Origin: Embleya scabrispora DSM 41855
GTDB taxonomy: Bacteria; Actinomycetota; Actinomycetes; Streptomycetales; Streptomycetaceae
Assembly (NCBI RefSeq): GCF_000372745.1
Contig: NZ_KB889730.1
Coordinates: forward strand, 131 to 64,130
Direction: 5' to 3'
DNA: 64,000 nt
Positions 41,288 to 49,104 of this stretch are shown piece after piece (the stretch's first letter is position 1; the number at the start of each line of letters is the position of its first letter). The notes under the pieces are model-generated. The model saw nothing but the letters and a program-made list of their open reading frames with translations, searched no databases and was not told the DNA's origin. The translations under genes and the position numbers were made by a program.

Positions 41288-42469
41288 CTATTCGACGCCC
41301 AGCACCAGCCCCGACGTCGGCACCCCGGTGCCGGCCGTCACCAGCACGTTGTGCACGTTCTCGACCTGGTTGACCGAGCTGCCGCGGATCTGCCGCACGC
41401 CCTCGGCGATGCCGTTCATCCCGTGCAGGTACGCCTCGCCCAACTGGCCGCCGTGCGTGTTCGTGGGCAGCTTGCCGCCCAACTCCAGGCCGCCGTTCGC
41501 GACGAACGCCGGCGCCTCGCCGCGCCCGCAGAAGCCGAACTCCTCCAACTGCATCAGCACGAACGGGGTGAAGTGGTCGTAGAGCACCGCGGTCTGGATG
41601 TCGTCGGGGGTCAGCCCCGACGTCTGCCACAGCTGCTTGGCGACCACACCCATCTCGGCCAGCCCGGTCATCTCGTCCCGGTAGAAGCTGGTCATCTGGT
41701 CCTGGAGGCGACCCGCGCCCTGGGCGGCCGCGTTGATGATCGCGGGCTTTTGCTTGAGGTCCTTGGCCCGTTCGGCACTGACCACCACGATCGCCTGGGC
41801 GCCGTCGGTCTCCTGGCAGCAGTCGAGCAGTCGCATCGGCTCGACGATCCAGCGCGAGTTCTGGTGGTCCTCCAGCGTGATCGGCTTGCCGTGGAAGTAC
41901 GCCTTGGGGTTGTTCGCCGCGTGCTTGCGGTCGGCGACCGCGACATGGCCGAACGCCTCGGTGGTCGCGCCGTACACGTGCAGGTAGCGCTGCGCGAACA
42001 TGGCCACCCACGAGGCCGGCGTCAGCAGCCCGTGCGGCATGTTCCAGCCCAGGCCCACGCCCTCGACGGTGGGGTCGCGCTGGAGCACGCCGGAGCCGAA
42101 CCGGCGGCCGGAGCGCTCGTTGAACGCGCGGTAGCAGACCACCACGTCGGCGACCCCGGTCGCGACGGCCATCGCGGCCTGCGCGACGGTGGCGCAGGCC
42201 GCGCCGCCGCCGTAGTGGATCCGGCTGAAGAAGGTCAGGTCGCCGATCCCGGCCGCGGCGGCGACCGCGATCTCGGGGTTGGTGTCCATCGTGAAGCTGA
42301 CCAGGCCGTCCACCTCGGACGGCGCGATCCCGGCGTCGTCCAGAGCCGCGCCCACCGCCTCGACGGCCAGGCGCAGTTCGCTGCGACCGGACTCCTTGGA
42401 GAACTCGGTCGCGCCGATCCCGGCGATGGCGGCCTTGCCGCGCAGGTTGTCGGCGTGCTTGAGGCTCAC
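41288..42469 (-). CDS. ltp2: Ltp2-type thiolase-fold aldolase (steroid side-chain cleavage)
   Basis: A 393-residue thiolase-superfamily protein. GTG 42469 overlaps the MaoC gene's stop (GTGA). The nucleophilic cysteines of true thiolases are absent. Two tyrosines, Tyr297 in VLYDHFTPF and Tyr347 in GEAYLHGMNG, are 50 residues apart, the spacing of Tyr-294 and Tyr-344 in the Thermomonospora curvata Ltp2, where they are proposed as general base and acid. In that system Ltp2 works with a DUF35 domain to release propionyl-CoA from a 17-hydroxy-steroid side chain. The MaoC-DUF35 partner is encoded two genes upstream. It is the last gene of the operon. Confidence 0.82.
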   Translation of the reverse strand: MSLKHADNLRGKAAIAGIGATEFSKESGRSELRLAVEAVGAALDDAGIAPSEVDGLVSFTMDTNPEIAVAAAAGIGDLTFFSRIHYGGGAACATVAQAAMAVATGVADVVVCYRAFNERSGRRFGSGVLQRDPTVEGVGLGWNMPHGLLTPASWVAMFAQRYLHVYGATTEAFGHVAVADRKHAANNPKAYFHGKPITLEDHQNSRWIVEPMRLLDCCQETDGAQAIVVVSAERAKDLKQKPAIINAAAQGAGRLQDQMTSFYRDEMTGLAEMGVVAKQLWQTSGLTPDDIQTAVLYDHFTPFVLMQLEEFGFCGRGEAPAFVANGGLELGGKLPTNTHGGQLGEAYLHGMNGIAEGVRQIRGSSVNQVENVHNVLVTAGTGVPTSGLVLGVE

Positions 42470-42915
42470 GCTTCGGCTCCTTCCGGCAGCTTCACCGTGA
42501 CCGTGCCGGTGACGTGGTTGCCGAGCTTGTTGGCTCCGACGACGGCGATCTCCACGAGTGGGGTGCCGTCCTCGGCGGTGGTCTTGGCGGTCACCGTGCC
42601 GGTGAGGGTCATGGTGTCGCCCGGGTAGTTCGGGGCGCCGAGCCGGATCGCGACCTTGCGCAGCTCGGTCTCGGGGCCCGCCCAGTCGGTGATGTAGCGG
42701 CCGACCAGGCCGTTGCTGGTCAGGATGTTCATGAAAATGTCCGGCGAGCCCTTGTCCGCGGCGAGTCGCGGATCGTGGTGCACGTCCTGGAAGTCGCGGG
42801 TCGCCAGCGCGGTCGCCACGATCAGCGTGCGGGTCAGCGGGATGGCCAGCGGCGGCAGTTCGTCACCGACGGACACCTCCGCGTGGGTTCGGCTCACGAG
42901 GTTCTCGGTGGTCAT
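42466..42915 (-). CDS. MaoC-family enoyl-CoA hydratase (ChsH1-like)
   Basis: A 149-residue hot-dog-fold protein starting MTTENLVSRTHAEVSVGDELP. The hydratase-2 motif appears as TRDFQDVHHDPRLAADKG, with the aspartate and histidine expected for catalysis. The C-terminus has the usual AIRLGAPNYPGDTMTLTG strand. In the mycobacterial igr operon the short MaoC protein ChsH1 pairs with ChsH2 to hydrate the steroid enoyl-CoA; here it likewise lies next to ltp2 and downstream of a MaoC-DUF35 gene. Both ends overlap neighbours by four bases. Confidence 0.83.
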   Translation of the reverse strand: MTTENLVSRTHAEVSVGDELPPLAIPLTRTLIVATALATRDFQDVHHDPRLAADKGSPDIFMNILTSNGLVGRYITDWAGPETELRKVAIRLGAPNYPGDTMTLTGTVTAKTTAEDGTPLVEIAVVGANKLGNHVTGTVTVKLPEGAEA

Positions 42916-44039
42916 CGGCTGCCTCCCTGGGCGGGCGCGTGGGCGAGCAGCTTGCCGAGCGCGGCGAGCTGTTGGATGCCGCTGCCCAGGGTCACGTCGA
43001 TCTGACGGCCCCACAGGAAGTGGCGGTGGATCGGGTGGTCGATGTCGGAGCCGGTGCCGCCGTGCAGGTGCTGGCACGCGTGCACCACCCGCTTGCCCGC
43101 CTCGGAGGCGAACCAGCGTGCGACCAGGGCCTGTTCGGTGGCCGCCTCGCCTTGGTCCAGGCGCCACGCGGCCTCCAGCGTGGTGACCCGGATGGCCTCG
43201 GTGTCCATGTACGCCTCTGCGGCGCGCAGCATCACGCCCTGCTTGGTGGACAGCGGCTTGCCGAACTGCTCGCGGGCGTTCACGTGTTCGACCGTGCGGG
43301 CCAGGCCGCGCTCGCAGACGCCGACCTGCTGCGCGGCCAGTGCGACGCGCGCGCGGTCGACGATCCAGGCGGCGACCTCGGGGCCGGCCTCGGCGGTGCC
43401 GACCAGTCGGCCCGGTGCGTTCGTCAGCCGCAGGTTGCCCGAGGCCCACGGCGCGGTGGTCGGCGCGGCCTCGATCTCCACGCCCGCGGCGTCCGCGTCC
43501 ACGGTGAACACCGCGAGCGCGCCGTCGAGCGAGGCGGTGACCAGGACGCGGTGGGCGACGGTGAGCCAGGCCACCGCGCGCTTGTCGCCGTCCAGGCGAT
43601 GGCCGGCACCGTCCCGGCGGGCGGTCACCTTCGGTACGGCGGGCAGCCCCGCACCGACCTCGGCGAGCGCACCGGCCACGATCCGCGAACCGTCCAGGAG
43701 CGCGGGCAGGTCGGCCTCGATCAGCTCGTTCGACCCGAAGCGCAGCAGCGGCAGCAACCCGTACACGACCGTGTCGAGCAGCGGGATCTGCGCGGTGAAT
43801 CGACCCTGCTGCTCCAGCAGCAGCGCCAGGCCCACCAGGCCCAGCTCACCGCCGCCGTGCCGCTCCTCGATCAACGCGCCGACCAGACCGGCCTCGGCGA
43901 CCTTGCCCCACAGCTCGGCGTCCAGGTCCGCGCCGGACTGCGCGAGCTTCTTCAGCCGCTCGTCGGTGGACTGGTCGGCGAAGATCCGCTCGGCCAGCGA
44001 GGACAGCTCCCGCTGGTCCTCGGTGAGGTTGAAGTCCAT
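42912..44039 (-). CDS. Acyl-CoA dehydrogenase, FadE28/ChsE1-like subunit
   Basis: A 375-residue acyl-CoA dehydrogenase starting MDFNLTEDQRELSSLAERI. The N-terminal helical domain, middle beta domain and C-terminal helical bundle are recognisable, with LAAQQVGVCERGLARTVEHV and AREQFGKPLSTKQGVMLRAA in the C-terminal part and HLHGGTGSDIDHPIHRHFLW near the end. In igr-type clusters two unlike dehydrogenases form a heterotetramer that desaturates the shortened steroid side chain. The ATG overlaps the stop of the MaoC-DUF35 gene (TGATG), and the stop overlaps the next start (ATGA). Confidence 0.82.
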   Translation of the reverse strand: MDFNLTEDQRELSSLAERIFADQSTDERLKKLAQSGADLDAELWGKVAEAGLVGALIEERHGGGELGLVGLALLLEQQGRFTAQIPLLDTVVYGLLPLLRFGSNELIEADLPALLDGSRIVAGALAEVGAGLPAVPKVTARRDGAGHRLDGDKRAVAWLTVAHRVLVTASLDGALAVFTVDADAAGVEIEAAPTTAPWASGNLRLTNAPGRLVGTAEAGPEVAAWIVDRARVALAAQQVGVCERGLARTVEHVNAREQFGKPLSTKQGVMLRAAEAYMDTEAIRVTTLEAAWRLDQGEAATEQALVARWFASEAGKRVVHACQHLHGGTGSDIDHPIHRHFLWGRQIDVTLGSGIQQLAALGKLLAHAPAQGGSR

Positions 44040-45013
44040 CAGTTCTCCCCAACCGCTCGGAACGCGGGCACGGTCAGCTCGGCGTCGTGGGTGACGAATT
44101 CCAGCTCGACCGGCATCCCGATACGGACCCGGTCGTGCGCGACGCCGAGCACGTTGCCGAGCATCCGCACACCCTCCTCCAGCTCGATCAGGCCGACCGC
44201 GTACGGCATGTCGAACGCCGGGAACTTCGGGTAGTGCATGGTGACGTGCGAGTACACGACGCCCTTGCCGGTCGACTCGACGGGGTCCCATTCGAGCGAC
44301 GCGCACTTGTTGCAGCCGGGCGCGAACGGGAAGCGCGGCGTCGCGCAGTCCAGACACTTCTGGAACAGCAGCTTCCCGGCGGCCACGCCGTCCCAGAATG
44401 CCTGGTTGTCCTTGTTGACCACCTTGCGCGGGCGCAGCGGCCGCTCGGCGGGCGGCGCGGCCTTGGCCTTCTTCTTGTGCGGGGTGTAGCGCAGGATCCG
44501 GAAGCGGTGCGTGCCGACCAGTTCGCGACCGCTCTCGCCGTCGACGTAGATGTTGGTCAGCGTGGTGATGAAGTGGCCGGTGCCCAGGCCGGTGGTCTTC
44601 TCCTCGGACACGGTCTCGATCAGCTGGTCGTACTGCACCAGCTCGCCCAGCCGCAGCGGGCGCACGTACTCCTGCTCGCAGTTGGTGGCCACCACCGAGC
44701 CGAACCCGTTGTCGGTGAAGTGCTTGTACAACTCGCCGGTCGCCGAGTTCGCCGGGGCGCCACCCTGCATGCCGCGCATGATCCACACCTGGAGCATGGC
44801 CGCGGGCGCGACGACCTCGCCGAAGTGGGTCCGGGCGGCGGCCTCGGGGTCGGTGTACACCGGGTTGGTGTCGCCCATGGCCTCGGCCCAGTGCCGGATC
44901 ATCGGCCCGTTGACCGGATCGAGCGCGAGCACGCCCGAGACGTCGTGCATGCCCTCGTACTTCTTGACGACCGCGAGGAAGGCGGCCTTGTCCTGGCTGA
45001 TGGGGTCGGTCAT
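44039..45013 (-). CDS. Fused MaoC-like hydratase and DUF35 OB-fold protein (ChsH2-like)
   Basis: A 324-residue two-domain protein. The N-terminal MaoC-like half has AMGDTNPVYTDPEAAARTHF, in which the usual catalytic histidine after GDxNP is a tyrosine, so this half is probably structural, as in ChsH2. The C-terminal DUF35 half has a zinc ribbon (CLDCATPRFPFAPGCNKC) and an OB fold (VVYSHVTMHYPKFPAFDMPY) ending VELEFVTHD. The DUF35 half should bind the Ltp2 aldolase. ATG 45013 follows a good AAGGA; GTG 45025, which overlaps the upstream stop, is an alternative. This is the hub that links hydration and aldol cleavage. Confidence 0.85.
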   Translation of the reverse strand: MTDPISQDKAAFLAVVKKYEGMHDVSGVLALDPVNGPMIRHWAEAMGDTNPVYTDPEAAARTHFGEVVAPAAMLQVWIMRGMQGGAPANSATGELYKHFTDNGFGSVVATNCEQEYVRPLRLGELVQYDQLIETVSEEKTTGLGTGHFITTLTNIYVDGESGRELVGTHRFRILRYTPHKKKAKAAPPAERPLRPRKVVNKDNQAFWDGVAAGKLLFQKCLDCATPRFPFAPGCNKCASLEWDPVESTGKGVVYSHVTMHYPKFPAFDMPYAVGLIELEEGVRMLGNVLGVAHDRVRIGMPVELEFVTHDAELTVPAFRAVGEN

Positions 45014-45021
45014 GTCGTCCT

Positions 45022-46203
45022 TCACCGCTTCACTCGGGTCATGCCAAGGCGAACCATGGCGACGATCTCCCGCTGGACCTCGCTGACGCCGCCGCCGAAG
45101 GTGTTGATCTGCGCGCGGCGGTTCATCGCCTCCAGGAGGCCGTCGCTGAACGCGCCCGGCGACCTGGGTCGCAGCGTCGCGTCCGGGCCGACGATCTCCA
45201 TCAGGTTGCGATACACCTCGATGGCACCCTCGGTGCCGAAGAACTTCACGCCCGACGCGTCACCCGCGTTGAGCGTGTTGTTGCCCACGTCGTGCACGAG
45301 CCGCCAGCTGAACATCCGCACGGCGGACAGGCGCGCGTAGGTCTCGGCGAACTTCAGCTGGACCCACGGCTGGTCGACCACCTTGACGCCCGGCTCGATC
45401 TCGGTCTCGCGGGCCCATTCCAGGACCTCGGCGAAGAAGTCCTCGGCCTGCATGCCCAGCGCCGCCAGCGCGACCCGCTCGTGGTTGAGCTGGTTGGTGA
45501 GCAGTTTCCAGCCCGAGTTCTCCTCGAACACCAGGTTGTCGTAGGGCACCCGGATGTTGTCGTAGTACGTGGCCGTCGTGGTCATCCCGCCGACGGTGAC
45601 GATCGGGGTCCAGGAAAAACCCGGATCGGTGGTCGGCACCAGGATCATCGTGATGCCCTTGTGCTTGGGCGCGTCCACGTCGGTGCGGCAGGCGAGCCAG
45701 ATCCAGTCGGCGCCCTGGGCGGTCGAGGTGAAGATCTTCTGCCCGTTGATCACCCACTCGTCGCCCTCGCGCACCGCGCGGGTGCGCAGCGACGCCAGGT
45801 CGGTGCCGGCCGAGGGCTCGCTGTAGCCGATCGCGAAGATGATCTCGCCCGCGAGGATCCTCGGCAGGTAGTAGCTCTTCTGCGCCTCGGTGCCGAATTT
45901 CATCAGGGTCGGGCCGACGGTGTTCAGGGTGACCATGGAGACCGGCGCGCCGGCGCGGTACGCCTCGTCGAAGAAGATGAACTGCATCTCCGGGCCCTTG
46001 CCCTGGCCGCCGTATTCGGTCGGCCAACCGATGCCGAGCCAGCCGTCGGAGCCCAGTTGTCGGCGCACCCGTCGGGTGGTGGGGCCGCCGGCCTCGCCCT
46101 CGCGGTCGAGTTCCGCCCGGACGTCGGGGGTGATCAGGCGGGTGAAATAGTCCCGCAGCTCTGCCCGTAGAGCGTCCTGCGCTGGGGTCGGGGCGAGATG
46201 CAC
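45022..46203 (-). CDS. Acyl-CoA dehydrogenase, FadE29/ChsE2-like subunit
   Basis: A 393-residue acyl-CoA dehydrogenase from GTG 46203 (AAGGAG seven bases upstream). Recognisable motifs are WPTEYGGQGKGPEMQFIFFD, FAIGYSEPSAGTDLASL, WVINGQKIFTS and, at the C-terminus, INTFGGGVSEVQREIVAMV. FAD-contact sequences are present. It is the first gene of the five-gene operon and overlaps the next by the GTGA/ATG start region. In the mycobacterial cluster this larger subunit teams with the smaller one encoded two genes downstream. Confidence 0.84.
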   Translation of the reverse strand: MHLAPTPAQDALRAELRDYFTRLITPDVRAELDREGEAGGPTTRRVRRQLGSDGWLGIGWPTEYGGQGKGPEMQFIFFDEAYRAGAPVSMVTLNTVGPTLMKFGTEAQKSYYLPRILAGEIIFAIGYSEPSAGTDLASLRTRAVREGDEWVINGQKIFTSTAQGADWIWLACRTDVDAPKHKGITMILVPTTDPGFSWTPIVTVGGMTTTATYYDNIRVPYDNLVFEENSGWKLLTNQLNHERVALAALGMQAEDFFAEVLEWARETEIEPGVKVVDQPWVQLKFAETYARLSAVRMFSWRLVHDVGNNTLNAGDASGVKFFGTEGAIEVYRNLMEIVGPDATLRPRSPGAFSDGLLEAMNRRAQINTFGGGVSEVQREIVAMVRLGMTRVKR

Positions 46204-46362
46204 GTCGCTGCTCCTTCACGTGCGTGGATCGCGTGGGTCGCGACGCGGGTCGACGCCCGCCGGGCACGGAAGGGTCGCGGTCGGGTCTGCCCCGCGCTGC
46301 ACATCGATACGGACCGGGAACGCGTGTCACCCGGCAACATCGAATCTCTCCGACTCGGGATC

Positions 46363-46379
46363 GCTTGTCAATATCAAGC
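46363..46379. promoter_or_regulatory. Inverted repeat with -35-like element upstream of the igr-type operon
   Basis: GCTTG and CAAGC (46363-46367 and 46375-46379) flank a seven-base AT-rich spacer, in the lowest-GC stretch of the 281-base gap between the divergent operon and the DUF4291 gene. On the minus strand it contains TTGACA (46371-46366); a -10 box is not obvious. It could be an operator; it does not match the KstR-type consensus I know. Confidence 0.35.
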
Positions 46380-46484
46380 ATTTTTGCGGAGCCGGGTCAT
46401 GCCCGATTCGTCCGTTCTCCGACACCTCGCGCGGATCGCCGAAAACGGGTGGTCCGGGCGGACGGCCGCCGACACACTGCGGGC

Positions 46485-47090
46485 ATGGAAATACCGAACC
46501 GACAGATCCGCGCCGCGTACACCGACGACACCGTGACGGTGTACCAGGCGTACAAGCCGCAGATCGCCGACGCGGCCATCCGCGACCAACGATTTCCGGC
46601 CACCTGGAGCCGGGAGCGGATGACCTGGGTCAAGCCCAGCTTCACCTGGATGATGTACCGCTGCGGCTGGGCGACCAAGCCGCGACAGGAGCGCGTGCTG
46701 GCCCTGGAGATCAGCCGCGAGGGCTTCGAGGCGGCGCTCGCCGGGGCCTGCCTGAGCCACTACGAGCACCCGACGTATCCCGACCGGGACACCTGGGGTC
46801 GGCGGCTGCACGCGACCACGGTGCGAATCCAGTGGGACCCCGAACGCGATCTGTTCCTGCGGCCGTTGGCGCACCGCTCGTTGCAGTTGGGGCTGGCCGG
46901 GTGGGCGACGCGCGCCTACGCCGAAGAGTGGACGCGCCGGATCACCGACGTGACCGCGCTCGCGCATCGCGTGCACGACCTGGTCCGCGCCGGTGACCCG
47001 ACCGCCGCGGCCGAGGCGGTCCCGGTCGAACGGGTCTATCCGCTCCCGGACTCGCTGGTCCCGGTGATCGGCGCCACCCCGCGGGGCTGA
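46485..47090 (+). CDS. DUF4291 domain protein
   Basis: A 201-residue protein starting MEIPNRQIRAAYTDDTVTVY. The family pattern is very clear: QAYKPQIADAAIRDQRF, RMTWVKPSFTWMMYRCGWAT and KPRQERVLALEISREGFE, ending in the hydrophobic/aromatic RSLQLGLAGWATRAYAEEW. DUF4291 is widespread in bacteria with no established biochemical function. It is a single gene, divergent from the igr-type operon. Confidence 0.88.
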   Translation: MEIPNRQIRAAYTDDTVTVYQAYKPQIADAAIRDQRFPATWSRERMTWVKPSFTWMMYRCGWATKPRQERVLALEISREGFEAALAGACLSHYEHPTYPDRDTWGRRLHATTVRIQWDPERDLFLRPLAHRSLQLGLAGWATRAYAEEWTRRITDVTALAHRVHDLVRAGDPTAAAEAVPVERVYPLPDSLVPVIGATPRG

Positions 47091-47126
47091 GCGCCGATCG
47101 GCTCGGTACTCGGTTCGGTACTCGGC

Positions 47127-47909
47127 TCAGTGCACGGTCAGCCCACCGTCGATGCTGACGATCTGTCCGGTCATGAAGCTGCCCGCGTCGGACGCGAGCA
47201 ACAGTGCCAGGCCGGTCATCTCCTCCGGCGCGGCGATCCGGTTCAGCGGCGCGGCGCCCCTCATCCGGGCCATCGCCTCGGGGCCGGTCTTGCGGACCAT
47301 GTCGGTCTCCACCGCGCCCGGTGCCATCGCGTTGACCCGGATGCCGTGCTCGGCGAGTTCGCCCGCCATCGTGCGGGTGAAGGCGACCAGGCCGGCCTTG
47401 CCCGCGGCGTACAGCCCCTTGCCCTCGGCGCGGGTGAACACCGCCGCGCTGACCACGTTCAGCACCGACGCGCGCCCGGAGGCGATCAGGTGCGGCAGCG
47501 CGTACTGAACCAAAAAGACCGGTCCGCGCAGGTTCACCGCGAACGACTTGTCCCACGCCTGTGGGGTGATCTCGCCCACGGGTTGGGCCAGTTCGTTCGC
47601 CGCGTTGTTGACCACGATGTCGATGCCGCCGAAGTGGGCGACGGTCGCCTCCACCAGGGCGGCGAGTCGGTCGAGTTCGCCGCAGTGGGTGGGCACCGCG
47701 AGCGCCCGGCCGCCGGCTGCGGTGATCTCCTTCGCCACCGCGTCGCATGCGTCCGCCTTGCGGCTCGCGATCACCACCGAGGCGCCCGCCGCCGCGTAGG
47801 CGTGCGCGATCGCCCGGCCGATTCCCCGACTGCCGCCGGTCACGATCGCCACCCGACCGCTCAGGTCGAACATCGCGTTCGCGTCCCGTACTGCGCCTGC
47901 TTCGCTCAT
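47127..47909 (-). CDS. Short-chain dehydrogenase/reductase (SDR)
   Basis: A 260-residue classical SDR starting MSEAGAVRDANAMFDLSG; ATG 47873 (MFDLSGRVAIVTG) is a possible shorter start, but GAGGTGG precedes 47909. The cofactor motif is VTGGSRGIGRAIAHA, NNAAN is present, and the catalytic Ser-Tyr-Lys are in NVVSAAV and YAAGKAG. The C-terminus FMTGQIVSIDGGLTVH is typical. NAD(P)H-dependent oxidation of an alcohol is the general reaction. It may take part in the lipid or steroid pathway encoded just upstream, but it is separated from it by DUF4291 and transcribed on its own. It is divergent from the NTF2-like gene. Confidence 0.84.
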   Translation of the reverse strand: MSEAGAVRDANAMFDLSGRVAIVTGGSRGIGRAIAHAYAAAGASVVIASRKADACDAVAKEITAAGGRALAVPTHCGELDRLAALVEATVAHFGGIDIVVNNAANELAQPVGEITPQAWDKSFAVNLRGPVFLVQYALPHLIASGRASVLNVVSAAVFTRAEGKGLYAAGKAGLVAFTRTMAGELAEHGIRVNAMAPGAVETDMVRKTGPEAMARMRGAAPLNRIAAPEEMTGLALLLASDAGSFMTGQIVSIDGGLTVH

Positions 47910-48012
47910 CCGTTGCCACCTCGTCGTCTGGAACGCGGTGCGCCGCGCCGGGCGAAACCGCCGGTGTGCCGCGCGGGCGGGCTCGCCGGTGCGACACGTG
48001 TGGAGATTTGTA

Positions 48013-48038
48013 TTGCACAGTCAACTACTTCGGTGCAA
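48013..48038. promoter_or_regulatory. Inverted repeat between divergent SDR and NTF2-like genes
   Basis: TTGCAC (48013-48018) and GTGCAA (48033-48038) flank a 14-base spacer in the AT-rich centre of the divergent gap; an ACACGTGT palindrome lies at 47994-48001. This fits an operator controlling both genes; the regulator is unknown. Confidence 0.4.
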
Positions 48039-48077
48039 GGTGTCGGAGCGACGCAACGGCCGGCGGAGGGTGGACAC

Positions 48078-48623
48078 ATGACCGGGCTCATCGACGCGCG
48101 CCGCACGTGGGAACTCGCCGAGAAACGCCTGGCCGCCGAGAGCGATCCGCGCCGACACGCGATCCTGACCACGCTGGTCGCGCACATGCGCGCCGAGCAC
48201 GAGGGCGATCAGGACGCGCTGATGGCCACCGTGTCGCCGCGGACGGTCTACCACCAGTGGGGGGCGTCCCCGGTCGATCGTGCCCCCAAGAGTCATGCCG
48301 AGGTCCGCGAGTTCTATCGTGCCGTGGTCGACAACGACTGCGGCCGACTCGCGCACCACATCGACCGGCTGACGGTGGATCAGGACACGGTGGTGACCGA
48401 GGGATTGCTGCGGATCGCCTATCCGGGCCGGATCCTGACCCGGATGGGCCGGTCGGTACCGGACGTCGACGCGTTCTACCTGTACGAGACGCAGATGGCG
48501 ATCATGTGGGGCTTCGACGCTGACGCGCTCGTGGTGTGCGAGGACAGTTATTCCACAGGTGACGGGTTCGCCGACATGCGCCGCCCGGACCCGGAAGAGG
48601 TGCCCGCGCGCAAGGGGGTCTGA
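48078..48623 (+). CDS. NTF2/SnoaL-like protein
   Basis: A 181-residue protein from ATG 48078 (GGAGGGTGG upstream). The centre and C-terminus form an NTF2-like cone fold: HAILTTLVAHMRAEHEGDQD, TVYHQWGAS, EVREFYRAVVDNDCGRL, DTVVTEGLLRIAY and AIMWGFDADALVVCEDSY. The 'YxxWG' and 'REFY' pattern is usual for SnoaL-like cyclase/isomerase relatives. It may act on a steroid or polyketide-like substrate. It is divergent from the SDR with which it may share an operator. Confidence 0.78.
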   Translation: MTGLIDARRTWELAEKRLAAESDPRRHAILTTLVAHMRAEHEGDQDALMATVSPRTVYHQWGASPVDRAPKSHAEVREFYRAVVDNDCGRLAHHIDRLTVDQDTVVTEGLLRIAYPGRILTRMGRSVPDVDAFYLYETQMAIMWGFDADALVVCEDSYSTGDGFADMRRPDPEEVPARKGV

Positions 48624-48674
48624 CGGCGTGGCACCGAGGTGGTGCGGTTGGTGCGGCCCACCATGGGACACGCC

Positions 48675-48737
48675 TTGTCCACAGGAATCCCTGCCATCCC
48701 CCAGAAGTTTCCACAGCCTGTGGATAACTTATGCACA
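48675..48737. promoter_or_regulatory. Cluster of DnaA boxes outside oriC
   Basis: Within 63 bases there are TTGTCCACA (48675-48683, the streptomycete consensus), GTTTCCACA (48707-48715, weak), TGTGGATAA (48719-48727, the reverse of TTATCCACA) and TTATGCACA (48729-48737, one mismatch). The 481-base gap that holds them has no gene; the remainder (48740-49104) shows only degenerate GGGCCG/CGGACC-type runs. No dnaA, dnaN or rpmH gene is near, so it is not the main origin. DnaA-box clusters of this kind can titrate DnaA. Confidence 0.65.
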
Positions 48738-49104
48738 TCCTCGACAGAGCTGCGCACACCCCCGACACGGGTTCTGGCAGGAATCCATTCATGGTTGGCG
48801 TTCCCGCCACTCACCGCGGCCCGACGCCGGCGACCAGGATCGAAGACGAGCCGGACCCCCCTCTCACATCCCGGCCCCGAGGTTCTTCCCGGGATGGGAG
48901 AGGGGCCGATCCGGTCACTCGATCCCATCGGTCACGGGGCCGATGGGCGCGGGCGGCAGCAGGGCGGACCCCGACGGCAGGGGACGGTCGAAACGAGGAC
49001 GGGCCGGACCGGGCCCTGGTACCGACCACGGCCCGGTCCGGGGATCCGACGGACCACGAACCGGGCCGTGCCGGCACCGACACGCTCCGGGATAGGTTGC
49101 CGCC

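Noticed and set aside
48675-48737. Main chromosomal origin (oriC)
   Set aside because: Too few DnaA boxes and no dnaA, dnaN or rpmH gene nearby.
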